From: Saturnia japonica
Taxonomy: Eukaryota > Arthropoda > Insecta > Lepidoptera > Saturniidae
Assembly (NCBI GenBank): GCA_033032175.1
Contig: CM065306.1
Span: 11,364,001-11,428,000, forward strand
Length of the DNA: 64,000 bases
Direction: 5' to 3'
Shown: in pieces, positions 47,866 through 59,218 of the stretch
How positions within the stretch are numbered: position 1 is the stretch's first letter
Layout of the letters: each line of letters opens with the position of its first letter
Program-made: the position numbers and the translations under genes
Notes under the pieces: generated by a model
Told to the model about the DNA's origin: nothing
The model's input: the letters and a program-made list of their open reading frames with translations, nothing else
Databases searched by the model: none

Positions 47866-48334
47866 AAATGTATGAGTCAGAAGACCGGCACTGTGCCGTA
47901 CGTAGCTCGCTGTACTGAAGTGTACTGTGCTCCAACACATTTGGACAAAGTGTGAAACATATCCGGTGCAGTATAATGAGTTGGAGCAATTGCGCGGCGC
48001 AGCGTAGAGGTGTTACAATAGGCTGATATTTTGGCATTCCTCAAGAAGCTTATGTATTCCTGATATGGAATATATTAGTTAACTCATATTAGGTTCCCGT
48101 ACCTATTATTTGGTATTAGTCCAATAATAGTCACCGATTCAATATTCGCTATTCGCTACCTACTTGAATCTAATACTGATATTAAGCATATTTATTCTCA
48201 GTATTCGCTATACTTACTTAGAGAATGTGAGTATGAAATAAAAGATTGTTGTGAATATTTATTATTATTATCCGTATTCTTAATATATAACGTAAATGAG
48301 AAAGTGATTAAACTTACTTTCGTATTAATGAACT

Positions 48335-48790
48335 AGTTGTGCCCGCAGCTTTACTCACGTGGACTACAGAATGCCCACACGAATCTTGCTCCCCCGCTCC
48401 CGGTTGTTTTAAAGACAATAATGCTTATTGTGGGTGTTCCTTAGAAGATAGACGTATACTCTCCCTGACTTTTTCTATGAATTTTTAATGTCTACAATTA
48501 TTTAGTACGTTAATTTGCTGTATCTCTTATAGTTTACTCAGCGTAAGCCATTTTAAGCGCCCGAATTGATTCACCATAACCAATTGTTTTTTTATTTACG
48601 TGCAACCCTAATTCTTTTTCTAAAATAAAGGTAGCCTAAGTTATTTCCTATAAAATCAGCTATCTACCAGTGAAAGTCCTGTCGAAATCGGTCTAACCGT
48701 TTTGGAGATTACCCGAAACAAACAGACAGACAAGAATTTTAAAAATGGGTTTTTTATTATAGGTATCGTATATACTTTCATATGCATTTA
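48335..48790 (+). repeat. Dispersed repeat family A, plus copy
   Basis: It has 'aactagttgtgcccgcagct' at the head, 'gacaataatgcttattgtgg', 'gcgtaagccattttaagcg' and the tail 'aacagacagacaagaatttt'. Confidence 0.85.
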
Positions 48791-49975
48791 GTAGAATAAA
48801 ACTGTTATTTTGACATTACAAACAGACACTTCAATTTCATTAATTGTATAGATTACGGACTGTCGTTAACGTCAAAATGTTTGGTATATTAAAATACATT
48901 ATGTTAAAAAATATCACTATATCATGTACTACAATTATAGATTTTTTTATATGTCCATTAAAAACGTCAATCGATTGATTTTTTTGTTGATCCTAAACAC
49001 AAAATAATAAATATTTACATTTGAAATTCTCTAAAATATATAGATACGATAACATGTATTCAATCGCAGCCAGTTACAAGGAACAGAAGGAACCGCTAAT
49101 ATAATACGAAATACCAATAGATACCTAATACAAACATTACAAACTAATCTATGAATATAACTAATATCCGTATTAGCTAATACACTGATATTCGTTAAAA
49201 ACGGTGCCTAATATTGATTCTGTTCTCATTGCTTGCTTACTGTGTTACCAACCCATCCAGTTTTCATACTAAGCCCGACGTGTATAATGATATCTTTATC
49301 TTCACATACCTAGCTGTGCATACGATAAGCCCAGCAGCCAGCGGTCGTTACTATACGAAGTTTCAAATCATTTAGTTATCTCGCTTACTCGCAAGATGCG
49401 CGCCCCTATAACGGACAAAGAGACAGGTACTTTGCGGTGACTCACCGCACGGATCGTGAATCGCATGCCTATTATTTGACTAACATTTGGTAACCTATTA
49501 TTCTGTATTCGTTAAACATAATAGTTCGTGGCGCGTATTATAATCCCTGTAACTTATTACAAAAATATATTCGTTACACCACTAGCGCAGCGTTGTGTTA
49601 CCCATGTCTAGGACTGACACTAGTGACGGCAACCTTTTGTTCGTTTTTCGTTTTTTAGTTTTTACTAATTTTTTGTTCCTCTATCGCAATTATTTACTGT
49701 ATATTTTTCATTGATAACAATATAAATTGGTACTTATTTACTTATTACTTACATCGTTATTATGCACATTAATTCTAGACTACAAATTTTAATAAAACGT
49801 GCAATGCAGACAATATGTCCTGTGATAAACATAGTACACGTTTGTAAAGTGTAAACAAACAACTAGTAGCATCATTGTTATGTACAACTGATGTTTATCA
49901 TAAATTAACTTATATTATACACTATATCTTTATTATAAAGGAATAAAAAAAGTAACGTGTTGTATGTATTTTTAG
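48791..49975. other. Unassigned end of intron 3
   Basis: There is no coding frame or clear element. The splice acceptor of exon 4 lies at its end. Confidence 0.5.
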
Positions 49976-50085
49976 GTTGGCATGATGAACCCGGCACAAG
50001 ATGGTCTGGCACCGCCGGGCGGTGCGCCCTCGTACCAACAACCTCTGTATTTACAAGAACCACACACGCCTGTGACTTCACATAG
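49976..50085 (+). CDS. TOX-like gene, exon 4, Pro/Gln-rich linker
   Basis: The acceptor tatttttag precedes 110 nt reading VGMMNPAQDGLAPPGGAPS and then a Q/P/H-rich segment. It ends with two bases of a serine codon (AG) before the donor GTGAGA. The phase-2 end matches the single T that opens the next exon. The composition is low-complexity and GC-rich against a very A+T-rich background. It follows a 21-kb intron that holds the errantivirus nest. Confidence 0.85.
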
Positions 50086-51115
50086 GTGAGATTTATATTT
50101 TAATTGTAATATTCCATTACTAATTCGTTAACATGAGCTTCGTTAATATATAATATAAATTTAAGGACAAGGTTAACATTTGGCAAGAATAATAAACCGA
50201 GTCTATTTTTTATAATACAGTTTTCAGAGGTTACATTTAGAATCCTTTGGACACTTAGAATTTAGAAATAAATAAAAACAATTCTAACCTCAAAACCAAA
50301 AAATGTTAGTTGGTAAAACCTTAAACGAAACACAAAAGTCCAATTTTTTCTCCTTAAACTGTTGGCCTACTAACACATGCATACAATGTTAAGTCAAAAA
50401 CTCATGAAATAAAATGCCTCATTAGTCTGTAATGTGTTTGTATAGTATCACAGAAGATGAGATTAAGCAATTTTTCAAAATTAGTCATTTTATTCTAATT
50501 TATAGCTCATAACTCTACACTTATTTTTTAAAGATATAAATGGTTGCAATATATAAATGAAAAATTGAAAAAGAACAATATTTTTATATAATTTTAAGAA
50601 CATAATTTATATTTTATCTTACATTCCTGAAATAAAAAGTATAGTATAGTTTTATCTAAAGTTATTCATATTACAGCAAATAGCTTATAAAGAACAACAA
50701 TTATGTTAGCTTTCTTGTGATTACTATGAGCATACTTGAGGCACTGCCAACTCATAACTTTTTATTGCTATAGTGCTGACCAGGGCCATTATTACCTCCC
50801 CATGAAGATGGTACCAGAGTGTTGAGAACTGACTCCACTGCCACTGCCACCATTACCTACTCCTGCGAATCATAGTGGATAAACAATACTATATATCGAA
50901 ATTTGTAATTTTACCTTGAAGCTTTGAAACACCAATAACTCAGTCTAGATGAGCTACCTGGTAATGGAAATAGTATCAGAGAGCTAGGGGCATCAGCTTC
51001 TCCTTCCCCAACATCTCCTGTTCCCCTGTGCATGCTAAAAAGTCCTTAATTATAAACATTTTCATATTTTATTTATTTGAAATTCTTTTCGAATTTAAAT
51101 AAATATATTTTCCAG

Positions 51116-51335
51116 TGGTGCAGGTGCTCCATCAGGAAACTACATAATTCAACAGCAGCCTGGAGGCCAGCAACGGCTTTTAATGATGCAACCAACTCAG
51201 GTGATGAGTGGTCCACCTACACCAAACACTCCTACACAGCCTTCCGGGCCTGTTTATGGCTCACCACAGAGAGCATCACCACCAGGAACTACTAGTGATG
51301 ACTCAGATGACAGTGTACCCTCCCACCATTCACAG
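51116..51335 (+). CDS. TOX-like gene, exon 5, Ser/Pro/Gln-rich region with acidic tail
   Basis: The acceptor tattttccag precedes 220 nt that complete the split serine codon and read SGAGAPSGNYIIQQQPGG, then a PPTPNTPTQPSGP stretch and an acidic TTSDDSDDSVPSHHSQ end. The donor CAG|GTAAAT leaves phase 0. The Ser-Pro/Thr-Pro steps followed by acidic residues resemble the linker before the HMG box in vertebrate TOX proteins. They are possible phosphorylation sites, which is inference only. Confidence 0.88.
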
Positions 51336-53441
51336 GTAAATAATTAAACATATATATATTTGTATAATCAACATAAAAATAGTTTACCTTTATGCTTCAC
51401 TCAATTAAAAATTGTTTAACTTATAAAGTAATTCTAAGACTTAGGATTTCTAACTTTATTTTTCTCCACAACATCCATAATCTCCACAGTAAGAAATTTA
51501 TGTTTTCATGAATTAGAGTCATATATGCTTATTATACAAAGGCTTTTATATTTATTAACAGTTTGCTTACAAAATTAAAAATAAATTCAACATCATAATT
51601 ACTTAACATCTGCTATTGTAAATCACCCTTTGATTAAAATTTAATTTGCCATGATTGAAATCTACTATAGATTCGCAACAACAAAAAATTATCATTAGTT
51701 TACCAGAAAAGATGAGGCTTGTAAAACAAATTGCTAAAAGTGTCAGCAATGCTGATGGTATGGTTTAAAATCAATGGGAATGAACAAACAAGAAATTCTT
51801 TAATAATGACTGCTGTGACAAACTATTTTTCTCTGTTTTCTTTCCATACATAACAAAAACTGGTGACTACTTCCTAGTAGGAAAATTTGTCAAATACAAT
51901 TATAATACGGCATATAAGTTAAAGGACCATTTTGCCTTTGCTTTCAGTTGTGATGCAAGTATATAACTGTAAATACAAAAATAAATAATTATAAACTAGC
52001 TGACCTGTGCAAATATTTTGCACATTATATGATGTAAACAATCTACCAGCTGTCACATTATTTAAACAGATTTGTTAATAAAAGGCATCTCAAATATATT
52101 TCAACAGATGGCATTACTAATGGAAAACTTTTTAATCAATTTTAAACTATGTGTCGTGTCTATGTTTGGTCAATAGTGGTAACACAAGCTTTAAAATTAT
52201 GTTTGAATCATTATGTGATATTATGGCATTGCCAGGAAAACCACCTTTGAGAAATATTATATAATTATAATACTTTATAATTATGGGTTAATGCAAAATA
52301 ACTTTCCTAAATTGAATTTATATTTTAACCCATTTCAAACAACCAACCATGATGCTATTTACACCACCACCACTGTCTGACCAAAAATACTGTCAACCTC
52401 TCCGAAGCGTGTGTAATTGCTTGATCTATAAACTATCCGCACAAGTTGAAAAACTTTAGTAACATAAGATTAGTGCTACAATTTAATATTATGATTTTTT
52501 TCCTTGAATGAAAAATTATATATAATTTATTAAATCTTAAATTTATTTTTTATTATCATTAAGTCCTATGTTTATAGTTAGACATTTTTTGAAGCCTTGA
52601 TGGTTTAATGGTAATGTTTTCGAATATTGTCTCCAATCAAGGTGGGTTCAAAGCTTACAATGAACCCAAACATTCAATAATGGAAAACATAGTAATTAAA
52701 CCATAGTATAGTTTAAGACATTTTCTAATGCCCCACCTGGCTAGCTACCACCTTCAAGTTTTAACATCTGGTCAGGACAAACACCAACGGGTCCTTCAAG
52801 CATAACGTGAAGAAATATTTATGCAGGCCAGCATGACAGCGGTGACCGCCAATGGATTGCGATCTCTCGGTGGTCGCCGTTGTGTGTGGATTATATTGTG
52901 CTGACCATTAAAGACAGTACCAATATGCCGAGCTACAGTAAAAAAAAGTTGAAAATCTGTACTTGAAAGCTATTATTCCCTCTAAGTTTAGTGTGCTACC
53001 AACTTAAGCGACATTGACTTAACTTGAGGTGAGATTATGGTCAAGTGCTTAGTCTATGTATTATAGAAATTGAAACTTAAATATATTTTAGTAAATAATG
53101 TAAATATGTTGTAAGGATGAGTTTTACCAGTACCATACTATTTTTTATTATCTCTAATTAATCCGTCAACTTCGTTAAAGGCGTAACATATTTAAAAAAA
53201 AAAAAAATTGACTTTTCAACCATATGCTAAAATTTTCCTTATGTACACTCCGTAAGCTTCCATATTAATTAACTAATTTAATGCAATGGAATATATACTA
53301 AATAAGTAGAATTATTATTCTTATTTGCCTGTTATAGTTCATTGGCATACAATTTTTTTTATTTATAATAATAATAAAGATATAATTCAATCAATATAAT
53401 ATGATTATAAAAATTCTAATGAATTGGTTGTTTGTTGGTAG
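51336..53441. other. Intron 5, unassigned except weak repeat pieces
   Basis: A tRNA-like 'gatggtttaatggtaat' with 'ggtgggttcaaagc' occurs near 52600-52660 and may be a degenerate SINE head. 'gaggtgagattatggtcaa' near 53022 matches a block at about 14731. Confidence 0.4.
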
Positions 53442-53519
53442 TTGCCTGGTGATGCGGAAAGCCTTCTGCCTATCCATTATTGCTCAGCGAGCCGGCAGCA
53501 ACAAACTACGCTTCATCAG
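53442..53519 (+). CDS. TOX-like gene, candidate cassette exon 6 (26 codons)
   Basis: The acceptor ttgttggtag precedes 78 nt reading LPGDAESLLPIHYCSASR, then Gln-rich and ending LHQ at CAG|GTATAG. Both borders are phase 0, so including or skipping it keeps the frame between exons 5 and 7. The peptide is not a known TOX signature. The open frame, good borders and raised GC support a real, possibly alternative exon. Confidence 0.6.
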
Positions 53520-54194
53520 GTATAGGCAAATTTTATCGCTTAATCTAGTGTATACATAGTTATTTCATAATTAATTACATTGTATTGCCAATGAACTATT
53601 TTATATTATAGCTACCTCTTTCTGATTATGTTAATATAATATTCATTAATTGTAAAGTAAAAAAGTATATCCAAAACTAAACAAACAATTAATGTATTCA
53701 TAATTATCATAAACATAAAGTATAAATTTAACATTCTTATATACATTTGACTTGGTATGTATAAGCACTTTACCTATGTAGGACTATTTTTGCATTTAAT
53801 TAATTAACAATTATTATAAAACCCATTTTAACTCTCTTGGAAGCTGATTATCGAAAAACCATTTTCATTTATAACAACTATGGTCCTAAATATCTAATTT
53901 GTTATCACATTACATTATACATTATTTCACACTTCTCTGTCCACTCCTTGTTTGTTGTACATCAAAATTGATAAGGTTTGTAGCAGCAAGGTTGCCCAAG
54001 TCATTTTGGAGGTCGGCTACAATGTCGATTCTATGTTAGCCGGCAGGCCACCTTGCTAGGAGTATTTTTATTTTGTGGGCCACATACAAAGTAATATTTG
54101 TTTATGTACAGGTTATTATATGAATAGATAGATATTTCAAATGAACAAAGCTAGCAGTTAATTTAATAATGATAGATGAATTAAAAAGCGCGAC

Positions 54195-54310
54195 GCTTTC
54201 CATGTGGTAGGACAATAAGCATTTTGTCTTTAAAATAGCCGGGAGCGGCGGAGCAAGATTCGCGGGGCATTCTGTAGTCCACGTGAGCGAAGCCAGGCAC
54301 AGCTAGCAGT
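54195..54310 (-). repeat. Dispersed repeat family A, minus, head only
   Basis: In reverse complement it reads 'ctagctgtgcctggcttcgc', then 'cacgtggactacagaatgcc' and 'gacaaaatgcttattgtcc'. Confidence 0.75.
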
Positions 54311-54499
54311 AGTATAAAATAGGTCTGAATATAGGATTATTTGTACTAGACATGTCTTTTCGTGAATCAATAACTATTTATAATATGTGGTGTGTCAGAA
54401 TATATGTTTTGTAAAAAAAAACTGGTTTGACTAAAGTGCGGGTCAAGTTAAGGTTGATGTCTTAATGATAAGTGGGCAATAAGTGACTCTTCTTATTAC

Positions 54500-54930
54500 A
54501 CTCGCAAAATTGTATTGTCTGTCTGTTTATCTGTTTGTTCCGGGTAATCTCCGAAGCAGTTGGACTGATTTTGACGGAACTTTCATTGGCAGATAGCTGA
54601 TGTTATAGGAAATAACTTAGGCTACCTTTATTTTAGAAAAGGAATTATGGTTCCGCGCAAATAAAAATCAATTCGAAAACACTACTATATTGGGGTACTT
54701 AAATGGCTTACGCTGAGTAAACCATAAGAGGTATATCAAATTAATGTACTACCTACATAATTCTAGATCTTAAAAAAGTCAGCGAGAGTATATGTCTATC
54801 TTCTAAGGATCACGCACAATAAGCATTTTTGTCTTTAAAATAACCAGGAGTGGGGTAACAAGATTCGCGCGTGGCCCGATTGACGGTTTTCTGTAATCCA
54901 CGTGAGCGGAGCCGCGGGCACAGCTAGTTA
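54500..54930 (-). repeat. Dispersed repeat family A, minus, near full length
   Basis: The head is at 54928 ('actagctgtgcccgcggctc' on the minus strand) and the tail near 54505 ('aaacagataaacagacagac'). The order is the same as the plus copies. Confidence 0.85.
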
Positions 54931-55394
54931 TAACTAAAACTAATTGTAAACATGTAATATCTTCTTAATTACGGCGTCGATTTTGTCATTATTTGGAGGA
55001 CATTTGGTCTATTTTAGGTTTAAACTAATATCTAATACTTGACGATTTCAGGAACTTCGATTCTAGTATAATATAAAATTCAGGCGGACACATACTTTTA
55101 ACACGTGACGCGACACGGAGAGAAAATCACAGAACTATCCTATAAAACGAGATAGTGTTAATAATGTGGTTCTGGTCATACAAATTAGTACAATTTGATT
55201 TGGCTCAACACGTGCCACGTTGCGACGGGTAGCGTGGCATGTTAAAACTTATATTTATTGTGTTTTTAAATTATATAATATTCTATCCAATCTACGCCAA
55301 ACTCGTATTCAAGAACTAGAATGGACATATCTCATTTATGTAATTCGTTATTGTGCATAATTTGTTTGATCACATGAATTAATTTTTTTCTTAG

Positions 55395-55528
55395 ATTGGC
55401 GTCGGCACTATGGGCGTAAAAAGGTCTTCACCAGAACCTATGGATAATGGGATGACTCGAGGGCAGATGCAAAAAAAGCCTAAAGTGCAAAAGAAAAAGA
55501 AAAAGAGAGATCCCAATGAACCACAAAA
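55395..55528 (+). CDS. TOX-like gene, exon 7, basic NLS-like segment and start of HMG box
   Basis: The acceptor tttttttcttag precedes 134 nt beginning IGVGTMGVKRSSPEPMDNG, followed by a strongly basic run ending KKKKKRDPNEPQ. Two bases (AA) of a lysine codon remain before GTATGT. The basic cluster is the position of the nuclear localisation signal in TOX proteins, directly ahead of the DPNEPQKP start of the HMG box. Confidence 0.95.
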
Positions 55529-55601
55529 GTATGTCTTACTAATTTATTGATTATTGAAACTCTAAGTTTATGGTTCTAAAGGTTTTTTGTATATTTTGTA
55601 G

Positions 55602-55737
55602 ACCTGTGTCAGCATACGCATTATTTTTCCGGGACACGCAAGCGGCAATAAAAGGACAAAACCCAAATGCTAGCTTCGGAGAAGTCTCTAAGATTGTAGC
55701 TTCCATGTGGGATGGTCTGGATTCAGAACACAAAAGC
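55602..55737 (+). CDS. TOX-like gene, exon 8, main part of HMG box
   Basis: The acceptor tattttgtag precedes 136 nt. The first base completes the lysine codon and the frame then reads [18 protein letters not shown], later [15 protein letters not shown], ending HKS at the donor GTAAGT. This matches the TOX-type HMG box almost residue for residue, including the FFRDTQ helix-1 segment and the SMWDGL segment of helix 2. The HMG box forms the L-shaped three-helix fold that binds and bends DNA. Confidence 0.97.
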
Positions 55738-55809
55738 GTAAGTATTTGTGACATTTTTTTACTTAATATCAACTCCATATATAATTTTATTTATTATTCT
55801 TTTTAACAG

Positions 55810-55890
55810 GTTTACAAACAAAAAACAGAAGTAGCGAAGAAAGAATATTTGAAAGCATTAGCTGCTTACCGAGCTAGCTTGGTATCAAAG
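55810..55890 (+). CDS. TOX-like gene, exon 9, helix 3 of HMG box
   Basis: The acceptor ctttttaacag precedes 81 nt in phase 0, reading [15 protein letters not shown] and ending [10 protein letters not shown] before the donor GTTAGT. This completes the HMG box with the usual TOX C-terminal helix. The regular donor shows that coding continues in later exons, but none is recognisable before the window ends. Confidence 0.95.
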
Positions 55891-56334
55891 GTTAGTTATG
55901 TATTATATTATTTTATTGGAGTACAAACTACATTATATTAAAAAACGTTAAAATATAATAATATAACTTTTTCTGCAGAGTTTTCTTATGAAACATATTA
56001 TGCCATGTAGTAAACAAAAAAACGCCGTTCATGGTTAAAACATTTCTCAGTATTCGTAATTTCGATATGCAACAAGTATGGACAGGGGGGCATATATCTA
56101 GTTGTAACATATATCTTATATGACGAGTCATCTATACATATTATTAAAAGTCAACATCCGTCTCTCTGTCAGTTCACTCATGTTGTTTTCACGGGAGAAC
56201 TACCTATCCGATTCCATATTTTTTTTTAAATTCATACCTATAACATCTGGCCACGTTATTGTATATATTTTGTTACATACAGTAACGTACGAAATAAGCA
56301 GTGACAATAATAGTGAATCAACTCGGGGGGGAAA

Positions 56335-56400
56335 AAAGAGCTCTTGGGGCGCTTAAATGGCTTTCTCTGAGTAAACCATAAGAGATACATCAAATTCATG
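56335..56400 (-). repeat. Dispersed repeat family A, short minus fragment
   Basis: In reverse complement the 'tctcttatggtttactcaga' and 'aagccatttaagcgcccca' blocks match the middle of family A. Confidence 0.55.
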
Positions 56401-57113
56401 AACTAGATAAAAGTGATGTAACGAATATTCGCATATTTTTTGACATTCGCATTCGTATTCGCATGAAACAATGCGAATATTTGACGAATGTATTTGACAA
56501 AAAATTGTATATAGATGGATATGGAATGATAATACAACCGATAAGATTTATATTTTATTTAAATGTTAAAAAAAAAAAATAATGAGGTAGGCAACGAAAT
56601 TAGAAATACTTTTTCTTTTATTCCTTTTAGTCTAAACACTATATATTTTTCCAAGAATTAAGAATACATAATTAAATATTAACTAAAAAAAAAAATAATG
56701 AACTTAACTACTTGAAAATATATAAATTTTAGACATAGGTATTCCTAGCAACATTTATTCTTTGAAACTTACACTGTCAATTATCGTAGTATAATAACAA
56801 AAGCTTTGCAAATTTTGTTTAGGTTCGATTCCTGGCTCGTGTATAGGGTTTTCTAAAAATCTATAAATGCAGTGTTTGTTATCTTTAAAACAGATGTCAC
56901 GGTTCTTTACAATATATTTATCTATCTCTTATAATTTCAGAGTTTCCCTCAATAAACCATTTCAATGTTACACCTGTATGTTTTCTTTTTCCATGAATTG
57001 AAGATAATTAAATATAAATTATACAGTTATGTGTTAATAATATCACGGTTAACCACTAAAATAATTAAACTTGCTGTAACTTTAAATTCATAGTATGTAA
57101 TAAAATTGAAGTA

Positions 57114-58416
57114 CAAGGTGTCCAGAAAGGGTATCGGGTATTTGTTTTCGCGCCATATTCGAAACGGGGCGTCTAAAGGGTGCGGGGAGGGGTTTGTGGC
57201 GTCCGCCATTTTGTGGAGTTTTAGTCACGATGGAACAGTACTAGGGGACGCATCGCGCAATTTGCGTACGAGCGTATTATCGTAATGGTGATTCAATAGT
57301 GACTGCTCAACGTTTCTATCGTGCGGAATATCGTACACGCCACGCGCCAAGTGACGATAGCATTAGGAAATGGATCAGGATGTTCGAGAATACAGGTGCG
57401 ACAGTTAAAATTCAAAACTCTGGTCGTCCTCGTTCAGTTCGCGATGAAGAAACAATTGAAGAAGTTGAGGCGTCGGTTCGTCAAAATCCGTCTTTATCCA
57501 TCCGAAAGCGAAGCCAAGCGTTGAACATCAAAAAATCGTCTTTACATTCGATTTTAAAGAAAGAATTACATTTAAAAGCCTATAAAATTCAATTGGTTCA
57601 AGAATTGAAGGATACGGACTATGCTAATCGACTGAATTTTGCGAACGAAATGCTGCAGCGATTTAACAACTTTAACAACATACTGTTCAGTGACGAAGCA
57701 AATTTTCACCTGAATGGTCATGTTAATAAGCAGAATTGTCGGTACTGGGCAGTGGAGAATCCGAGACGAAAGCATGAACGACCCCTGCATAGCCCAAAGG
57801 TCGTTGTTTGGGCCGCTATGTCTGCTAAAGGCATAATTGGTCCTTATTTTCATGAAGATCAACGAGGCCGAGCAATTAATGTGAATAGTGACCGTTATTG
57901 CGATATGTTGCGAATTTTTTTGGTCCCAGAGTTGCAGGAGTTTGCAGGTTTCAACTCAAGAACGTGGTTCCCGCAAGATGGGGCCACTTGCCATACCTCA
58001 AATGACTCAATGGAAGTTGTTAACGAATTATTCCCTAATAAAGTCATTTCGCGAAGGGGTAACATCAACTGGCCTCCCAGAAGCCCCGACCTTAGCCCGC
58101 TTGACTATTTTGCATGGGGATACCTTAAAAGTAAGGTTTATCAAAACAATCCGACGAATCTAACCCAGTTAAAGCAAAACATCAGGTCAGAAATGGCAGC
58201 AATATGGATAGCTATGTGTCAACGTGTTATCGCCAAACTTCGTTTCCGTTTAGAAGAGTGCCAGCAACGTAACGGTCATCATTTGGATAACATTATCTTT
58301 TCCAAATAATTCTCCAATTCATATGCTAATAATAAACAATAAACTTTTTTATTGCATACAAATAATTTTTGTTTCATTGAACTTACAAATACCCGATACC
58401 CTTTCTGGACACCTTG
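57114..58416 (+). mobile_element. DD41D Tc1/mariner-type transposon, copy 2 (1303 bp)
   Basis: It has the same CAAGGTGTCCAGAAAGGG inverted ends, TA flanks (57112-57113 and 58417-58418), length and orientation as copy 1. It lies downstream of the last visible TOX-like exon. Confidence 0.93.
57230..58309 (+). pseudogene. DD41D transposase, copy 2, early stop
   Basis: The ATG at 57230 matches the start of copy 1, but codon 5 is TAG (TCG in copy 1). The frame is then open to IIFSK and a stop at 58309, about 355 codons beyond that point. All catalytic motifs are present: LFSDEANFHL, PQDGATCHTS and SPDLSPLDYFAW, with 41 residues between the last two Asp. The C-terminal KSKVYQNNP...HHLDNIIFSK region missing from copy 1 is intact here. 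A downstream start could yield an N-terminally shortened protein lacking part of the first DNA-binding helix-turn-helix; whether that would work is unknown. Confidence 0.9.
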
Positions 58417-59109
58417 TAGGTAAAGGAATGTTAAACTTTAAAAATAACAGTTTTTGAGGTTCCTCTCTCCATGCAACCTGTTTCATTGAGGCATTCCAGC
58501 TCCACTAAAAACTCTTTCACTGGGCATGCTTGTGAGTGGAGTTACCAAATATTCTCTAGCTACAGAAGAAATAATACCATATTTATTGCTATTAACCTTT
58601 GACCAAAGAAGTGGTGCTTCTTCATTTTATTTATTCATTACTACATTAATTTTTTTAAATCAAAACTTCTACAAAGTTTGGAATTTCATTGTCCAATTCT
58701 CTCTCGCTTTTAGTAAAATATGTCATCATTTTCATTAGTATCTCTTAATGATACAGATTCTTCTCAAAACTGGCATTGGAGCCTTTCCTTATCCTGATTA
58801 CTAATTTTAAGACTCTTTGTGATTTGAACAAATAGGCAATCTTAAATCGTCATTCCCAATTAAATCTAAAATATTTTTCAGGACCTGATCCTCGGTTAAA
58901 GGATTTAAAAAAAAATTCAATTTTTACCTCGGATCAATAAAGTTGCTGATACAAAGAAATAATCTGCCTAATAACTTTATGTGATTAACTTCGTTCATTC
59001 AACCTTTATCGGCGTGGCTATGTTCGGCTTAAACACGAAATGTCAAACCAATCTAAAATATTGCTCGTGCTTATTTAAAATTCAACATTCAAAATTCAGT
59101 GATAGCATA

Positions 59110-59218
59110 ATTCAGGATTAAGGATCACACACAATAAGCAATTTTGTCTTTATAATAACAGGTAGGCGTCGGCATTTTTTAGCCTACGCAAGCGGAGCCG
59201 CGGGCATAGCTAGTAAAA
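59110..59218 (-). repeat. Dispersed repeat family A, minus, head fragment
   Basis: In reverse complement it starts 'actagctatgcccgcggctc' and contains 'gacaaaattgcttattgtg'. Confidence 0.75.

Larger units (their letters stand above)
7796..55890 (+). other. TOX-family HMG-box gene, span of visible coding exons (3' end outside window)
   Basis: This is the only host gene I can support. It encodes a nuclear protein of the TOX family, which in animals binds DNA through a single HMG box and acts in transcription and chromatin. Nine candidate exons are seen: 7796-7861, 23072-23146, 28602-28730, 49976-50085, 51116-51335, 53442-53519, 55395-55528, 55602-55737 and 55810-55890. Every internal border is AG/GT and the phases join without a break. 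Two diagnostic blocks identify the family: TFHTPSFGDEEFDIP in the third exon, and a basic KKKKKRDPNEPQ stretch followed by an HMG box starting [11 protein letters not shown]. Introns 1 (15 kb), 2 (5 kb) and 3 (21 kb) carry most of the transposons. No stop codon or C-terminal region was found downstream of 55890, so the gene probably continues beyond 64000. The HMG-box exons are near certain. The first exon and the 78-nt exon 6 are less certain. Confidence 0.85.

Noticed and set aside
50750..50880. Possible exon between TOX exons 4 and 5
   Set aside because: It is slightly GC-richer with Pro/Thr-like codons, but has in-frame stops and no AG/GT pair with compatible phase. Exons 4 and 5 already join through a split serine codon.
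56402..56515. 'attcgcatt'-rich stretch as a possible hAT-type end
   Set aside because: Only one end-like block is visible and no partner or duplication could be found nearby.
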